NCBI GenBank assembly: GCA_022769785.1
Contig: JALEIY010000116.1
Coordinates: 1 to 40,561 of the forward strand
DNA length: 40,561 nucleotides
From: Eubacterium sp.
GTDB lineage: Bacteria > Bacillota > Clostridia > Lachnospirales > Lachnospiraceae
Direction: 5' to 3'
Within the stretch, counting starts at the first letter, position 1. Each line of letters begins with the position of its first letter. The translations under genes were made by a program, and so were the position numbers. Shown here piece after piece: positions 25,606-34,515 of this stretch. A model generated the notes under the pieces. The model made no database searches. It was not told the origin of the DNA and saw nothing but the letters and a program-made list of their open reading frames with translations.

Positions 25606-28148
25606 GAAAAACCATTCAGACAGTGCTGATACACGTACTGACGATTCTGCTGGCTTTTGCCGCCTCTCTGATTTTCTTTAATCATCGGATTTCGGCTGAA
25701 AAAGGGAATCCGGTGGCAGAACTGGCCGGGCCGACGTATCCTGTCATGAGTATTGAAGGAGATGACGGGGAATACAATATCATGTCTGCCTATCGGGGAG
25801 ATATTGACCTGTCCCTTGTGCGCAATCAGGTTACCGTCACAGATTATACGAAGACACTGAATATCAGGCTGTATCAATATGATTATGACATTACGGCGAT
25901 TCAGTACGAGCTTTTTACCAATAACCCTGAGGAACCGTTAGAAGAGGGAACGGTGAATCAGCTGCAGGAGGAAGACAATTACCGGAAAGGTCAGATTGTT
26001 TTTACAGAGGACCTGAAAGAAGGCAAAACCTATTATCTGCGAATGGCAGTTCGACTGAATAACAGCACCCGGGCATATTTTTATACAAAGCTTCAGTCGG
26101 GTTCCGATTATCATCTCAATGAATATTTTACATATGTCAGAGAATTTCATGAGAATCTGTTCGATAAAGAAGCCATGGAAAAGAATGCGGTTTATCTTGA
26201 ACCGGTGGCCGGGCAGGTAGACCGGAGCCTGAATTATGTAGATATTCATTCCAGCATTGATGCAGTATTTTTTGGCAGCATGAAGGTGAAACAGGAACGG
26301 GAGCCGGTGATTACCGTAAGGGAAATCAACGATACCTATGCGGTTCTGGAGCTGAATGGCATTTTATCCAGTGAGGTTTCCGACGGAGTGGTACAGTATT
26401 ACGATGTAAAAGAAACCTACAAGCTGCGTTATACGCCAGAGCGCATGTTCCTGCTGGATTATAACAGAACCATGGGAGCATACTACAATGAATCCATGAT
26501 TGATTCCGCCAATAATTATCTTGGTCTGGGAATCCAGGATAAAAACGGCATTGATTATCTGAGCTCCGACAAAGGCCGCCGTCTCTGCTTTATCTCGGAA
26601 GGACAGTTGTGGTATTACGATTACAATGCTTCCAATGTCACAAGAGTGTACAGCCTTACCTCTGAGAATCTTTCGGATTTGCGCAATAACGGAGATGAAC
26701 ACGGATTAAAGATTCTGGATATGGACGACAAAGGCAACATCACATATCTGGTTTATGGATATATGAGCCGGGGGCGTCACGAAGGTGCCAATGGAATCGA
26801 GATTATCCGGTTTGATGCGGAGACAAACTGTAATGAAACCCTTTCATTTCTTGCAACCTCGATACCGTATGACACTATGAAGGAGGACATTTCCAAGCTG
26901 TCCTATCTGAATGGGGAGAATGTCTTCTACTGTATTCTGGACGGAGATTTGCATGAGGTCGATATCCGCAAAAAAACCGATAAAATCCTTAAATCCGGTC
27001 TGGTGAATGAAAGTCTGACGGCATCAAAGGACCAGAGCATCATTGCCATAGAAAAGAATCAGAACATTCTGGAAAATCGGGAAATCGAAGTGATTCAGTT
27101 AGAGACAGGAGAGAGCCGGTTATTTTCCTGTAAGGAAGATGAGCGAATCCGTTCCATCGGATTTTTATCCGATGATTTCATATATGGAACCGCAGATGCG
27201 GCAAATACCAAAAAAGAGCGGAGCGGAGCAATCCTGTTCCCGATGGAGCAGATTCATATCATGAGCATTGACGGAAAGGAAATCAAAAAATATTCCAAAG
27301 CCGGAAAATATATTCTGAAAACCGAAATCGACGGAAGCGTCCTCGAAATGAAATTCGGCCAGAAAAAAGGCGGAACCATAAAGCAAATCGGAGAAAAAGA
27401 CTATATCCGTTATAAAGAGGAAGAAAATACGGAACAGGTTTCACTGGTATCGAAACATTCCGATACGTATGGGGACCAGATGTACTTCCGTTTCCCGGAA
27501 TATGTCTATATTCAGATAGAACCGGATTTGGTTCTTTCAAGAATTCTCACAAGCGAGGATGATGTATCTCTGACTCTGGAGAAAGGAGAAGATACGGCAA
27601 GGCAATATTACATTTATGCGGACGGACAGAAAAAAGAAAGCTATACCAATCTTTCCGAAGCGGTCAGAGCAGCCGCCGAAGAAAGAGGAAATGTCATAGA
27701 CAGTAACGAAAAGGTACTCTGGCAGTGTGTATTTGATGAATATCACATTGTGGCGGGGATGGACAGAGTAACAAAGGTTTCTTCTGATAAAGATTCCCTG
27801 GCAGCCTGCCTTTCCATGTTTGCCAGTGTAAATGGAAAAAATGTGACAGTCAGCCAGATTAAACGAAAAGACGGAACGATGGAAGACCTTCTGGCACAAT
27901 GTACCGGATATGAGACCCTGAATCTTACCGGCTGTTCTATCGATGAAGTTCTATATTATATCAGTCAGGGAAGCCCGGTTCTTGCAAGATACAGCAGCGG
28001 ACGTTTTGTAGTCATCATGAGCTATAATTCCACAAAGCTTCGTTATCTTGACCCGGTTACCGGCAAGTCAACGGCAGTAAGTCGGACAGAGCTGACAGAT
28101 ACCCTGCGAAAAGCCGGAAATGAATACTACAGTTATCTGGAAGAATAG
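25596..28148 (+). CDS. Large exported protein with C39-peptidase-like C-terminus
   Basis: The 850-residue protein has one N-terminal membrane anchor (about 5-27, VLIHVLTILLAFAASLIFF), so the rest is outside the cell. Residues about 45-260 look beta-rich, and about 320-640 contain repeated short strands with GQLWYYDYNASNVTRVYS and similar, suggesting a propeller-like fold. The C-terminal about 110 residues (from about 734) resemble C39-like cysteine peptidase domains: GSPVLARYSSGRFVVIMSY and YLDPVTGKS. The usual Cys position aligns with Ser734 and the His with Arg803, so it looks inactive. The start at 25596 follows AAGGAGACCAAAG and overlaps the methyltransferase stop. A class A PBP follows, so a cell-wall role is possible but unproven. 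Confidence 0.6.
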   Translation: MQMRKTIQTVLIHVLTILLAFAASLIFFNHRISAEKGNPVAELAGPTYPVMSIEGDDGEYNIMSAYRGDIDLSLVRNQVTVTDYTKTLNIRLYQYDYDITAIQYELFTNNPEEPLEEGTVNQLQEEDNYRKGQIVFTEDLKEGKTYYLRMAVRLNNSTRAYFYTKLQSGSDYHLNEYFTYVREFHENLFDKEAMEKNAVYLEPVAGQVDRSLNYVDIHSSIDAVFFGSMKVKQEREPVITVREINDTYAVLELNGILSSEVSDGVVQYYDVKETYKLRYTPERMFLLDYNRTMGAYYNESMIDSANNYLGLGIQDKNGIDYLSSDKGRRLCFISEGQLWYYDYNASNVTRVYSLTSENLSDLRNNGDEHGLKILDMDDKGNITYLVYGYMSRGRHEGANGIEIIRFDAETNCNETLSFLATSIPYDTMKEDISKLSYLNGENVFYCILDGDLHEVDIRKKTDKILKSGLVNESLTASKDQSIIAIEKNQNILENREIEVIQLETGESRLFSCKEDERIRSIGFLSDDFIYGTADAANTKKERSGAILFPMEQIHIMSIDGKEIKKYSKAGKYILKTEIDGSVLEMKFGQKKGGTIKQIGEKDYIRYKEEENTEQVSLVSKHSDTYGDQMYFRFPEYVYIQIEPDLVLSRILTSEDDVSLTLEKGEDTARQYYIYADGQKKESYTNLSEAVRAAAEERGNVIDSNEKVLWQCVFDEYHIVAGMDRVTKVSSDKDSLAACLSMFASVNGKNVTVSQIKRKDGTMEDLLAQCTGYETLNLTGCSIDEVLYYISQGSPVLARYSSGRFVVIMSYNSTKLRYLDPVTGKSTAVSRTELTDTLRKAGNEYYSYLEE

Positions 28149-28294
28149 GAAAATGCGGTATATTATCCGGAAAAAAATGTATATACTATTCAAAGAATGA
28201 TGAAAAGCAAAGAAAAATACAACAATCAGTAATTGCAATCTTCGGCACAGGATGAAAAATGCCGGAGACGCCAGAATCAGACACGGAGGTGACT

Positions 28295-30643
28295 ATGAGT
28301 CGGGTACAGCACAAACAGGAGACTCCCGGACATACGGGAAGGAGACACAGAAAACAGAGTAAAGTAAAAAAAGTGGGAAAAGTAATTGCCACGTGCTTTC
28401 TGATTGCTTTTATCGCAGTGGCGGCTCTGACCGTAAAAAGAGTGGTAATTCCTGTAATCGGGATGTATAAAGAAGCCATAAAAATGGTAGAGGAAAGTAC
28501 GGAAGATACTTTTAAAGCAGAACAGACCTCCATCGTTTACGATGTCAACGAAAAAGAAATCAAAAAGCTGAAAGGTGAAAAGGATGTGGCTTATCTGGAT
28601 TATGAGAAACTTCCGGATGCCGCAAAGCTGGCAATTATTGCTGTGGAAGATAAGAATTTCACCAGTCATAGGGGAATTGATATTGAGGGAATTGCCAGAG
28701 CTGTGCTGGCGCTGCTTCAGAACCGCGGAGAGATTACCGTGGGAGGAAGTACCATTACGCAGCAGCTGGCGAGAAACATATTCCTGAACTATGAGAGAAC
28801 CTACAGCCGAAAGATTGAAGAGATTTTTGTGGCGGTGGCATTGGAGCATAAATACACCAAACAGCAGATATTGGAATTTTATCTGAACAATGTATATTTT
28901 TCGAACGGACATTATGGAATACAGTCAGCGGCTCTGGCCTACTTTGATAAAGATGCCACCGATTTGACCATTTCACAGATTGCCTTCCTTTGCGCAATTC
29001 CGAACAGTCCGACCCATTATGACCCTTATGACCATCCGGAGTCAACCATGGCAAGACGGGATAAGATTCTCAGAAAAATGTGGGAAGAGGGATATATCAG
29101 CAAAGAACAGTATGATACATCCATGGCGGAGGAAGTAAAGGTTCTTCCGAAAAAGATTACAGAGTCCAACGACTATGCGGAGACCTATATTTTAAAATGT
29201 GCGACAGAAGCGCTCATGAAAAAACAGGGATTCGAATTTAAAACCAGCTTCCGTACCGAATCAGAAAAAGAAGCCTATAATGAAGAATATGATGAACTGT
29301 ACAGCAGTTGTAAACAGAGCCTTTACACAGCCGGTTACCGTATTTACACATCCATAGATATGGATATGCAGCAACAGCTTCAGACTTCGGTATCCACTCA
29401 GCTTTCCATGTTCACCGAAAAAACCGATGACGGTATCTATAAAGTCCAGGGTGCCGCCGTATGTATCGACAATGCCACGGGAAGAGTTGCGGCTATCGTA
29501 GGCGGAAGAGAGGAAGACCAGGAAGGCTATGGTTTAAATCGTGCTTATCAGAGTTATCGTCAGCCGGGAAGTGCCATTAAACCTCTGTTGGTATATGCAC
29601 CGGCATTGGAACAGGGATATACCCCATACAGCACCGTGGATGACAGTCGTATGACAGGAGAGGATAAGGTATCCAATGCAGGATATTCCTACTCCGGCTC
29701 CATCTCATTGAGAAGAGCAGTACAGAAGTCCAGTAATGTGGCAACCTACCGGTTGTATCAGGAACTGGGACCGGAGAACTGTCTGGAATATCTGGAGAAT
29801 TTGAATTTCAAAGGTCTTCAGGAAGAAGATTATAAATACGATACCACCTGTCTGGGTGGATTCACAAAAGGAACCACACCGGTGGAGATGGCAGCGGGAT
29901 ATGCGACCCTTGCCAACGACGGAGAGTACCGTAATCCGACCTGCATTGTAAAGATTATGGATATGGATAATAACATCATCGTGCCGGATGAACAGAAAGG
30001 CAAGGAAATCTATTCCAGCAATGCGGCAAGAATGATGACGGATGTATTAGAGAGTTGTGTTTCAAGCTCTCTCGGAACCGCTTCCGGCTGTGCCTTAGAT
30101 GTGGATATGCCGGCAGCCTGCAAAACAGGAACAACCTCTGATTATGTGGACGGATGGCTTTGCGGATACACTCCGTATTACACGACAGCGGTGTGGGTTG
30201 GTATGGATGTTTACAAATCCGTCGATGACCTGAAAGGAAATACCTATCCGGCATATATCTGGAAGAATTATATGGATAAAATCCATCAGGATCTGGAAAG
30301 AAAAGAGTTTTCCTATTATATCGGTCAGGAAGAAGATACAACGACAGCAACCACAGAGGAAGATGTGGATATGGAGGATAATCAGGGAGAAGAAATGCAG
30401 ATTCCGGATTCCCTGGAAACCGAGGATGACCGGAAAGAAGACCAGGAGAACCAGGGAAATACCGACCGGGAAGACGAAAATACTCCGGATAAGGATACGC
30501 CTGACTACGGGGATGAAGATAAAAATGAACCGGAGGACGACGGACAAAACGACAATAAAGAGGACCAGGAAGGCGGAGATGCACAGGGGGACCACGGAGA
30601 AGATAGTGTCCTGCCGGGTGATGACCTGCCGGAAGAAGAATAA
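28295..30643 (+). CDS. Class A penicillin-binding protein (PBP1A-type)
   Basis: A bifunctional peptidoglycan synthase of 782 residues: it polymerises glycan strands and cross-links peptides outside the membrane. The membrane helix is at about 31-52. The GT51 transglycosylase (about 90-270) has VEDKNFTSHRGID with the catalytic Glu, GGSTITQQLARN, and RKIEEIFVAVALE. The transpeptidase has the serine in PGSAIKP (about 426), SSN in VQKSSNVATYR, and KTGTTSDYVDGW (about 609). After about 680 there is a very acidic tail (Asp, Glu, Asn, Gln, about 100 residues), unusual in charge. The start at 28295 follows ACGGAGGTGACT; the track start at 28259 lies before that RBS. Confidence 0.93.
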   Translation: MSRVQHKQETPGHTGRRHRKQSKVKKVGKVIATCFLIAFIAVAALTVKRVVIPVIGMYKEAIKMVEESTEDTFKAEQTSIVYDVNEKEIKKLKGEKDVAYLDYEKLPDAAKLAIIAVEDKNFTSHRGIDIEGIARAVLALLQNRGEITVGGSTITQQLARNIFLNYERTYSRKIEEIFVAVALEHKYTKQQILEFYLNNVYFSNGHYGIQSAALAYFDKDATDLTISQIAFLCAIPNSPTHYDPYDHPESTMARRDKILRKMWEEGYISKEQYDTSMAEEVKVLPKKITESNDYAETYILKCATEALMKKQGFEFKTSFRTESEKEAYNEEYDELYSSCKQSLYTAGYRIYTSIDMDMQQQLQTSVSTQLSMFTEKTDDGIYKVQGAAVCIDNATGRVAAIVGGREEDQEGYGLNRAYQSYRQPGSAIKPLLVYAPALEQGYTPYSTVDDSRMTGEDKVSNAGYSYSGSISLRRAVQKSSNVATYRLYQELGPENCLEYLENLNFKGLQEEDYKYDTTCLGGFTKGTTPVEMAAGYATLANDGEYRNPTCIVKIMDMDNNIIVPDEQKGKEIYSSNAARMMTDVLESCVSSSLGTASGCALDVDMPAACKTGTTSDYVDGWLCGYTPYYTTAVWVGMDVYKSVDDLKGNTYPAYIWKNYMDKIHQDLERKEFSYYIGQEEDTTTATTEEDVDMEDNQGEEMQIPDSLETEDDRKEDQENQGNTDREDENTPDKDTPDYGDEDKNEPEDDGQNDNKEDQEGGDAQGDHGEDSVLPGDDLPEEE

Positions 30644-30694
30644 TTTTTTATGAGAAACTCGCTCCATGCTTGAATAAACTAAAGTTCATAAAGA

Positions 30695-30759
30695 AAAAAA
30701 GAGCCACTGCAGGAACGATTGCAATCGTGGATTGAATCGTCCCCGCGGGGGCTCTTTTT
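30695..30759. terminator. Bidirectional terminator between PBP gene and prs
   Basis: AAAAAGAGCC pairs with GGGCTCTTTTT, with an inner ACGATT/AATCGT stem. A and T tracts on both sides serve the two convergent genes. Confidence 0.85.
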
Positions 30760-30779
30760 ACTGTAATAATACGGAATAA

Positions 30780-31973
30780 TTATAAGTCTTCTTTAATGGT
30801 ATGGTACTGTTCGTACTCTGCCAGACGTTTCTTGATTCGGTCATGAGGGTCAAGGATGGAGCTGATGGATGCCTCGTGATTCATGGAATCAATCAGAAGG
30901 GCAATATACTTGGAAATATCACAGTTTACATACCATGGACGGGAGAGAAGCTCCGGTGTCTGGTAGGTGGAGTTAGTTGTAATAACCTTGTAAATCAGGC
31001 CTTCTTCATGAGCCTTGTCAAAAGAATCAAGACCGTTGGTAAACATACCAAAGGTAGAGATGCAGAAGACACGTTTTGCACCGCGTCTCTTTAACTCTCT
31101 GGCAACATCCAGCATACTTTCTCCGGAAGAAATCATGTCATCGATAATCAGTACGTCTTTATCAACAACGGAATCTCCGAGGAACTCATGAGCAACGATA
31201 GGATTGCGTCCGTCAACAATGACAGAATAATCACGACGTTTGTAGAACATTCCGATATCGACTTCCAGCACATTGGCAAAATAAATAGCTCTTTGCATCG
31301 CACCTTCATCCGGGCTGATAACCATCATATGCTCACGGTCAATCTGCAAATCATCCGTGGATCGAAGCAGTGCCTTAACAAACTGGTAAGTCGGCATGAT
31401 ATTGTCAAAACCTTTTAAAGGAATCGCATTCTGTACACGAGGGTCATGGGCATCAAAGGTCAGTACGTTGTCAACACCCATATTGGACAGCTCCTGTAAA
31501 GCAAACGCACAGTCCAAAGACTCTCTGGAATTTCTTTTGTGCTGACGGCTTTCATACAGGAACGGCATGATGACGGTGATGCTCTTCGGTTTACCGGAAG
31601 CAGCGCCAATCAGACGTTTGATATCGCCGTAAATATCATCAGGGGACATATGGTTTTTGTGGCCGCAGACGGTGTATTCCAGACTGTAATTTAACACGTC
31701 GGCCAGAATATACATATCAACACCGCGAACGGAATCGGAAATCAGAGCTTTTGCTTCGCCGGTTCCAAAACGGGAACAGGTACTCGGAATAATGTAAGTG
31801 TCTTTTTCATAACCGTGAAAAACCACATTAGACCTGTGACTGGAATCGCGCTCCTTTCGCCAGTTTACGATATACTGGTCAATCTTTTTGCCGAGCTCTG
31901 CACAGCTGGGGTGTACAATGATTCCAAGTCTTCCCACAGGAACGGTTAAAAATTTACTGTCATCTGGCTTCAT
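30780..31973 (-). CDS. prs: Ribose-phosphate pyrophosphokinase, long form
   Basis: The enzyme makes PRPP from ribose 5-phosphate and ATP for nucleotide, histidine and tryptophan synthesis. The 397-residue protein is longer than the usual 310-320. It has ITVIMPFLYESRQHKRNSRE, LTFDAHDPRVQNAIP (the pyrophosphate/metal region), VVISPDEGAMQRAI-like MVISPDEG, YKRRDYS, and the PRPP loop VLIIDDMISSGESML. Extra residues lie at the N-terminus and at the C-terminal end (HEASISSILDPHDRIKKRL). Loop residues differ from the E. coli pattern (DDMIDTAGT), so it is a divergent clade. AAAGGAGACAAACC precedes the ATG. Confidence 0.9.
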   Translation of the reverse strand: MKPDDSKFLTVPVGRLGIIVHPSCAELGKKIDQYIVNWRKERDSSHRSNVVFHGYEKDTYIIPSTCSRFGTGEAKALISDSVRGVDMYILADVLNYSLEYTVCGHKNHMSPDDIYGDIKRLIGAASGKPKSITVIMPFLYESRQHKRNSRESLDCAFALQELSNMGVDNVLTFDAHDPRVQNAIPLKGFDNIMPTYQFVKALLRSTDDLQIDREHMMVISPDEGAMQRAIYFANVLEVDIGMFYKRRDYSVIVDGRNPIVAHEFLGDSVVDKDVLIIDDMISSGESMLDVARELKRRGAKRVFCISTFGMFTNGLDSFDKAHEEGLIYKVITTNSTYQTPELLSRPWYVNCDISKYIALLIDSMNHEASISSILDPHDRIKKRLAEYEQYHTIKEDL

Positions 31974-32026
31974 GGTTTGTCTCCTTTTATCTTCATTAAT
32001 TAAAAATGTAATTTCAGTGTAAATTC

Positions 32027-32055
32027 TTTATAACATTCCCCTTATGATTAGTCAA
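32027..32055 (-). promoter_or_regulatory. Promoter of prs
   Basis: On the minus strand TTGACT (32050-32055), 17 bp, TATAAA (32027-32032). The -35 box lies in the last codons of dnaC, so prs has its own start of transcription. Confidence 0.7.
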
Positions 32056-33034
32056 GGGGAGAAAAAGCCTTTTTGATGCGAATATCTTCCCCGTAAATAT
32101 GAAAAAGAGTATAGGCTTCAATGATTCTGGAAAAAACTCTCTCCGTGTAAGTGCGGCTGATTTGCTTTAATGAGAGATTGGTACTGATAATGGTAGATTT
32201 CTTGTGGAGCATCCGTTCATTAATGCACAAAAAAAGCTGTGAATTAATAAAAGCGTTGTTAAGCTCCGTACCAAGGTCATCAATAATCAGCAAATCGCAG
32301 TCAAGAAGAAAGGACAGAGTCTCTTTATTATCCTCTTCCCGTCGGAACGTATAGTTCGCGAGCTGGTCAAAAAACTGGTACGCAGTCTGATAGACCACAC
32401 TTTTTTCCTGCTTTAGCAGCGCATCCGCTATACAGTGAGTCAGAAACGTTTTTCCCACACCGGCACTGCCGTAAATCAGGAGATTTTGTCCCGGCTCACA
32501 GTCAAAATGGTCAATAAATGCATGGCTCAGAGCGAGGATATCAAGAATATTATCCCGAGGAGAAAGCGTTTCCCCCGCAGGTACTTCCGTAGAGTAATAA
32601 TCTGTACGGAAGGTGGAAAAATTCTCCCGTGCCGTAATATCAAGAAGATTCGACTGGGCATAAAGGACATCAAGAATCTGGCGGGTAAAGCAGGAACACT
32701 TCTGTGAGCCGATATACCCCGTATCCTTGCATTGACTGCAGGAATAAATAGGCTCCAGATAATCTGCCGGATAACCGTGGGAGGTCAGAAGCTGTATCTT
32801 TCTGGCGGAAAGTCCGGCAATTTTGTCTCCGAGATTCTCACCCGAATCCGGTTGGAAAAGCCGTTTCCGGGCCTCCTCCATGGAAATATGAGCAATCGTT
32901 TCATCGATATGCGCGATATCAGGAATGGCAGCGAACACTTCATCACGCCGCCGCTGCTGTTCCATATAGTGATCTCTGCGGAGCTGTCCGTAGCGATTCA
33001 TAATTTCTGTATATTGCTGCATGGAAAGGGACAT
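32048..33034 (-). CDS. dnaC: DnaC/DnaI-type helicase-loader ATPase
   Basis: AAA+ protein that loads the replicative helicase at origins and stalled forks. Of 328 residues, the N-terminal part (about 1-95) is helical, followed by a zinc-type Cys cluster CSQCKDTGYIGSQKCSC (about 99-115). The ATPase core has Walker A GSAGVGKT (189-196), Walker B LLIIDDLG (about 249-255), STNLSLKQ and the arginine-finger region ERVFSRIIEAY. It lies 2 bp downstream of dnaD, a conserved primosome pair in Clostridia. The Bacillus name would be dnaI. A CTCCT-type RBS (AGGAGGTAATT) is seen. Confidence 0.92.
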   Translation of the reverse strand: MSLSMQQYTEIMNRYGQLRRDHYMEQQRRRDEVFAAIPDIAHIDETIAHISMEEARKRLFQPDSGENLGDKIAGLSARKIQLLTSHGYPADYLEPIYSCSQCKDTGYIGSQKCSCFTRQILDVLYAQSNLLDITARENFSTFRTDYYSTEVPAGETLSPRDNILDILALSHAFIDHFDCEPGQNLLIYGSAGVGKTFLTHCIADALLKQEKSVVYQTAYQFFDQLANYTFRREEDNKETLSFLLDCDLLIIDDLGTELNNAFINSQLFLCINERMLHKKSTIISTNLSLKQISRTYTERVFSRIIEAYTLFHIYGEDIRIKKAFSPLD

Positions 33035-33036
33035 AA

Positions 33037-34068
33037 TTACCTCCTGTTTTTATCCAGCAGACGAGACTCCAGATTGTCGTAATCATAAGAGCGCTGGTCA
33101 AAATTGTGGAAAGCATTTGTACTTTTTGGCTGGGATGGAGCTGCACCGCCCTGGGACTTGGCCTGTCCCGCCGCGGAAGCCGCCTGGTGATGCTTCTGGT
33201 CCAAAGAGCGGATGTCTGCCACATTGCGAACCCCCAGCTTTTTCCATTCCTCCAGAATCCGATTGGCATAAGGAAAGCTGGCCTGATGTGTGGCCAGAAG
33301 GGTACGGTTGCAGGCCTCAATAATAATATCCGTATCAAAGCCTAAAGAATTCCATTTCATAATGTAGTCAATCTCGGAAGGACCGGGATTACGCCCGGCA
33401 ATGCCAAAGGCCTTCATGACCGGAAAAACATTTTTGGAATAAAGAGAAGCCGCATCCCTTGCCTTGGGTACGCTGTCGATACCCTGCTGAAACCAGTTGA
33501 TGGCAACGCTTTCCATATAGCGCACACTTTTTTTCCCTTTGGTGACACAATATTCAATAAGATATTCCAGCAAATCCGAAGAAAAATGAAGGCTGTCGCT
33601 GATATAAAACAGGCTGTTTAAATCCGAAACAGAAAGAGGACGGCCAATATAGGTTTCTGCCATAAAAACCGTCTGCTCCAAATCCGTGCCTTTGATGGAT
33701 TTTTCCATATCTGCTGCGCTGTGGGATGTTTTTTCCGGAATGGCAGGAGAAGTCATGCAGGTTGCCGCGGATTCCGCAGGAGCGTCGGCGGCAGCAAAAG
33801 AAGCCCCGGGGGTTTCTTCTTCGCCAAAATCCAGAAGCCCTTCCTTTTTCCAGTAATTCAGAGCCCGGAGGACATCTTTTCTGGTAAGCTCCAGGGTGTC
33901 TGCCAGCTCTTCGGCCTGAATCGGACGGTTTTCACCTGCCAGCCGCTGTATCAATAAATATATTTTAACGTATTCGCCGTCTGCCTTTATCATGTGATGG
34001 TCGATGAACTCATTGGGCAGTATGGTTATGTTATGTAAAAGATTGTGTTTTAATGTGATGTTATCCAT
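33037..34068 (-). CDS. dnaD: DnaD-domain primosome protein
   Basis: DnaD-like proteins bind DnaA and origin DNA and help recruit helicase and loader. The 343-residue protein has an N-terminal winged-helix domain (about 1-90, AEELADTLELTRKDVLRALNYW), a linker, and two C-terminal DnaD-like repeats: VFMAETYIGRPLSVSDLNSL with VRYMESVAINW, and VFPVMKAFGI with SFPYANRILEEWKKLGV. The last block is the YxxxIxxxW signature of DnaD/DnaB domains. It is the first gene of the dnaD-dnaC operon with a consensus promoter and an array of DnaA boxes upstream. Confidence 0.9.
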   Translation of the reverse strand: MDNITLKHNLLHNITILPNEFIDHHMIKADGEYVKIYLLIQRLAGENRPIQAEELADTLELTRKDVLRALNYWKKEGLLDFGEEETPGASFAAADAPAESAATCMTSPAIPEKTSHSAADMEKSIKGTDLEQTVFMAETYIGRPLSVSDLNSLFYISDSLHFSSDLLEYLIEYCVTKGKKSVRYMESVAINWFQQGIDSVPKARDAASLYSKNVFPVMKAFGIAGRNPGPSEIDYIMKWNSLGFDTDIIIEACNRTLLATHQASFPYANRILEEWKKLGVRNVADIRSLDQKHHQAASAAGQAKSQGGAAPSQPKSTNAFHNFDQRSYDYDNLESRLLDKNRR

Positions 34069-34127
34069 GGTATTCGCCCCTTTATTTTTTTCAATGCGTT
34101 CAGGTATGTCATGTAAAGATCTGTTTA

Positions 34128-34156
34128 ATCATAACATAATAAAATAAAAGTGCCAA
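34128..34156 (-). promoter_or_regulatory. Promoter of dnaD-dnaC
   Basis: On the minus strand TTGGCA (34151-34156), 17 bp, TATGAT (34128-34133). The nearest DnaA box (34175) starts 19 bp upstream of the -35 box. Confidence 0.7.
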
Positions 34157-34174
34157 CGAATATTTTCTTCCTTC

Positions 34175-34454
34175 TTATTCACAGAAACGGAAATTCTGTG
34201 GATAAAAATGTGGATAAGTATGGGATAGAGATGGGACAGGTCATGTGAATAAAAATGTGGATAATGTGGATAACTTTGTGGATAGATTTGACTTACTACT
34301 ACAAAAAGGGGATTTTTTTTAAAAAACCGGGTGTGTCCTGCAAGATATAGACCAGATTTGGTGGTGAAAAAAAGTGGACAACTTGTATATATCCATTGAA
34401 AAACCCAAAATGAGAGAAAATTATGGGGAAAAAATTTGTGGATAATGTGGATAA
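34175..34454. promoter_or_regulatory. DnaA-box cluster between murC and dnaD
   Basis: Matches to the DnaA box TTATNCACA or its complement are TTATTCACA (34175), TGTGGATAA (34197, 34209, 34256, 34265, 34437, 34446), TGTGAATAA (34244) and TGTGGATAG (34277, one mismatch). The pairs 34256/34265 and 34437/34446 are exact tandem TGTGGATAATGTGGATAA units. The span also holds TACTACTAC (34294-34302) and an A/T-rich run (TTTTTTTTAAAAAA). All but the first box lie in the same orientation. This stretch has no gene. It may regulate dnaDC, titrate DnaA, or act as an origin-like site. Confidence 0.85.
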
Positions 34455-34456
34455 CT

Positions 34457-34496
34457 AAAAAACAGCCGGTCAGAGTAGGATACCCTGTCCGGCAGT
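34457..34496 (-). terminator. Terminator of murC
   Basis: On the minus strand GCCGGACAG...CTGACCGGC forms an imperfect stem followed by TGTTTTTTAG. The T-run touches the last DnaA boxes. Confidence 0.65.
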
Positions 34497-34515
34497 GGAT
34501 GATATATGGAAATGA

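Noticed and set aside
34175-34454. Calling the DnaA-box array the chromosomal oriC
   Set aside because: dnaA, dnaN or rpmH are not adjacent, the orientation of the trinucleotide run relative to the boxes is uncertain, and skew cannot be computed here; kept as a cluster only.
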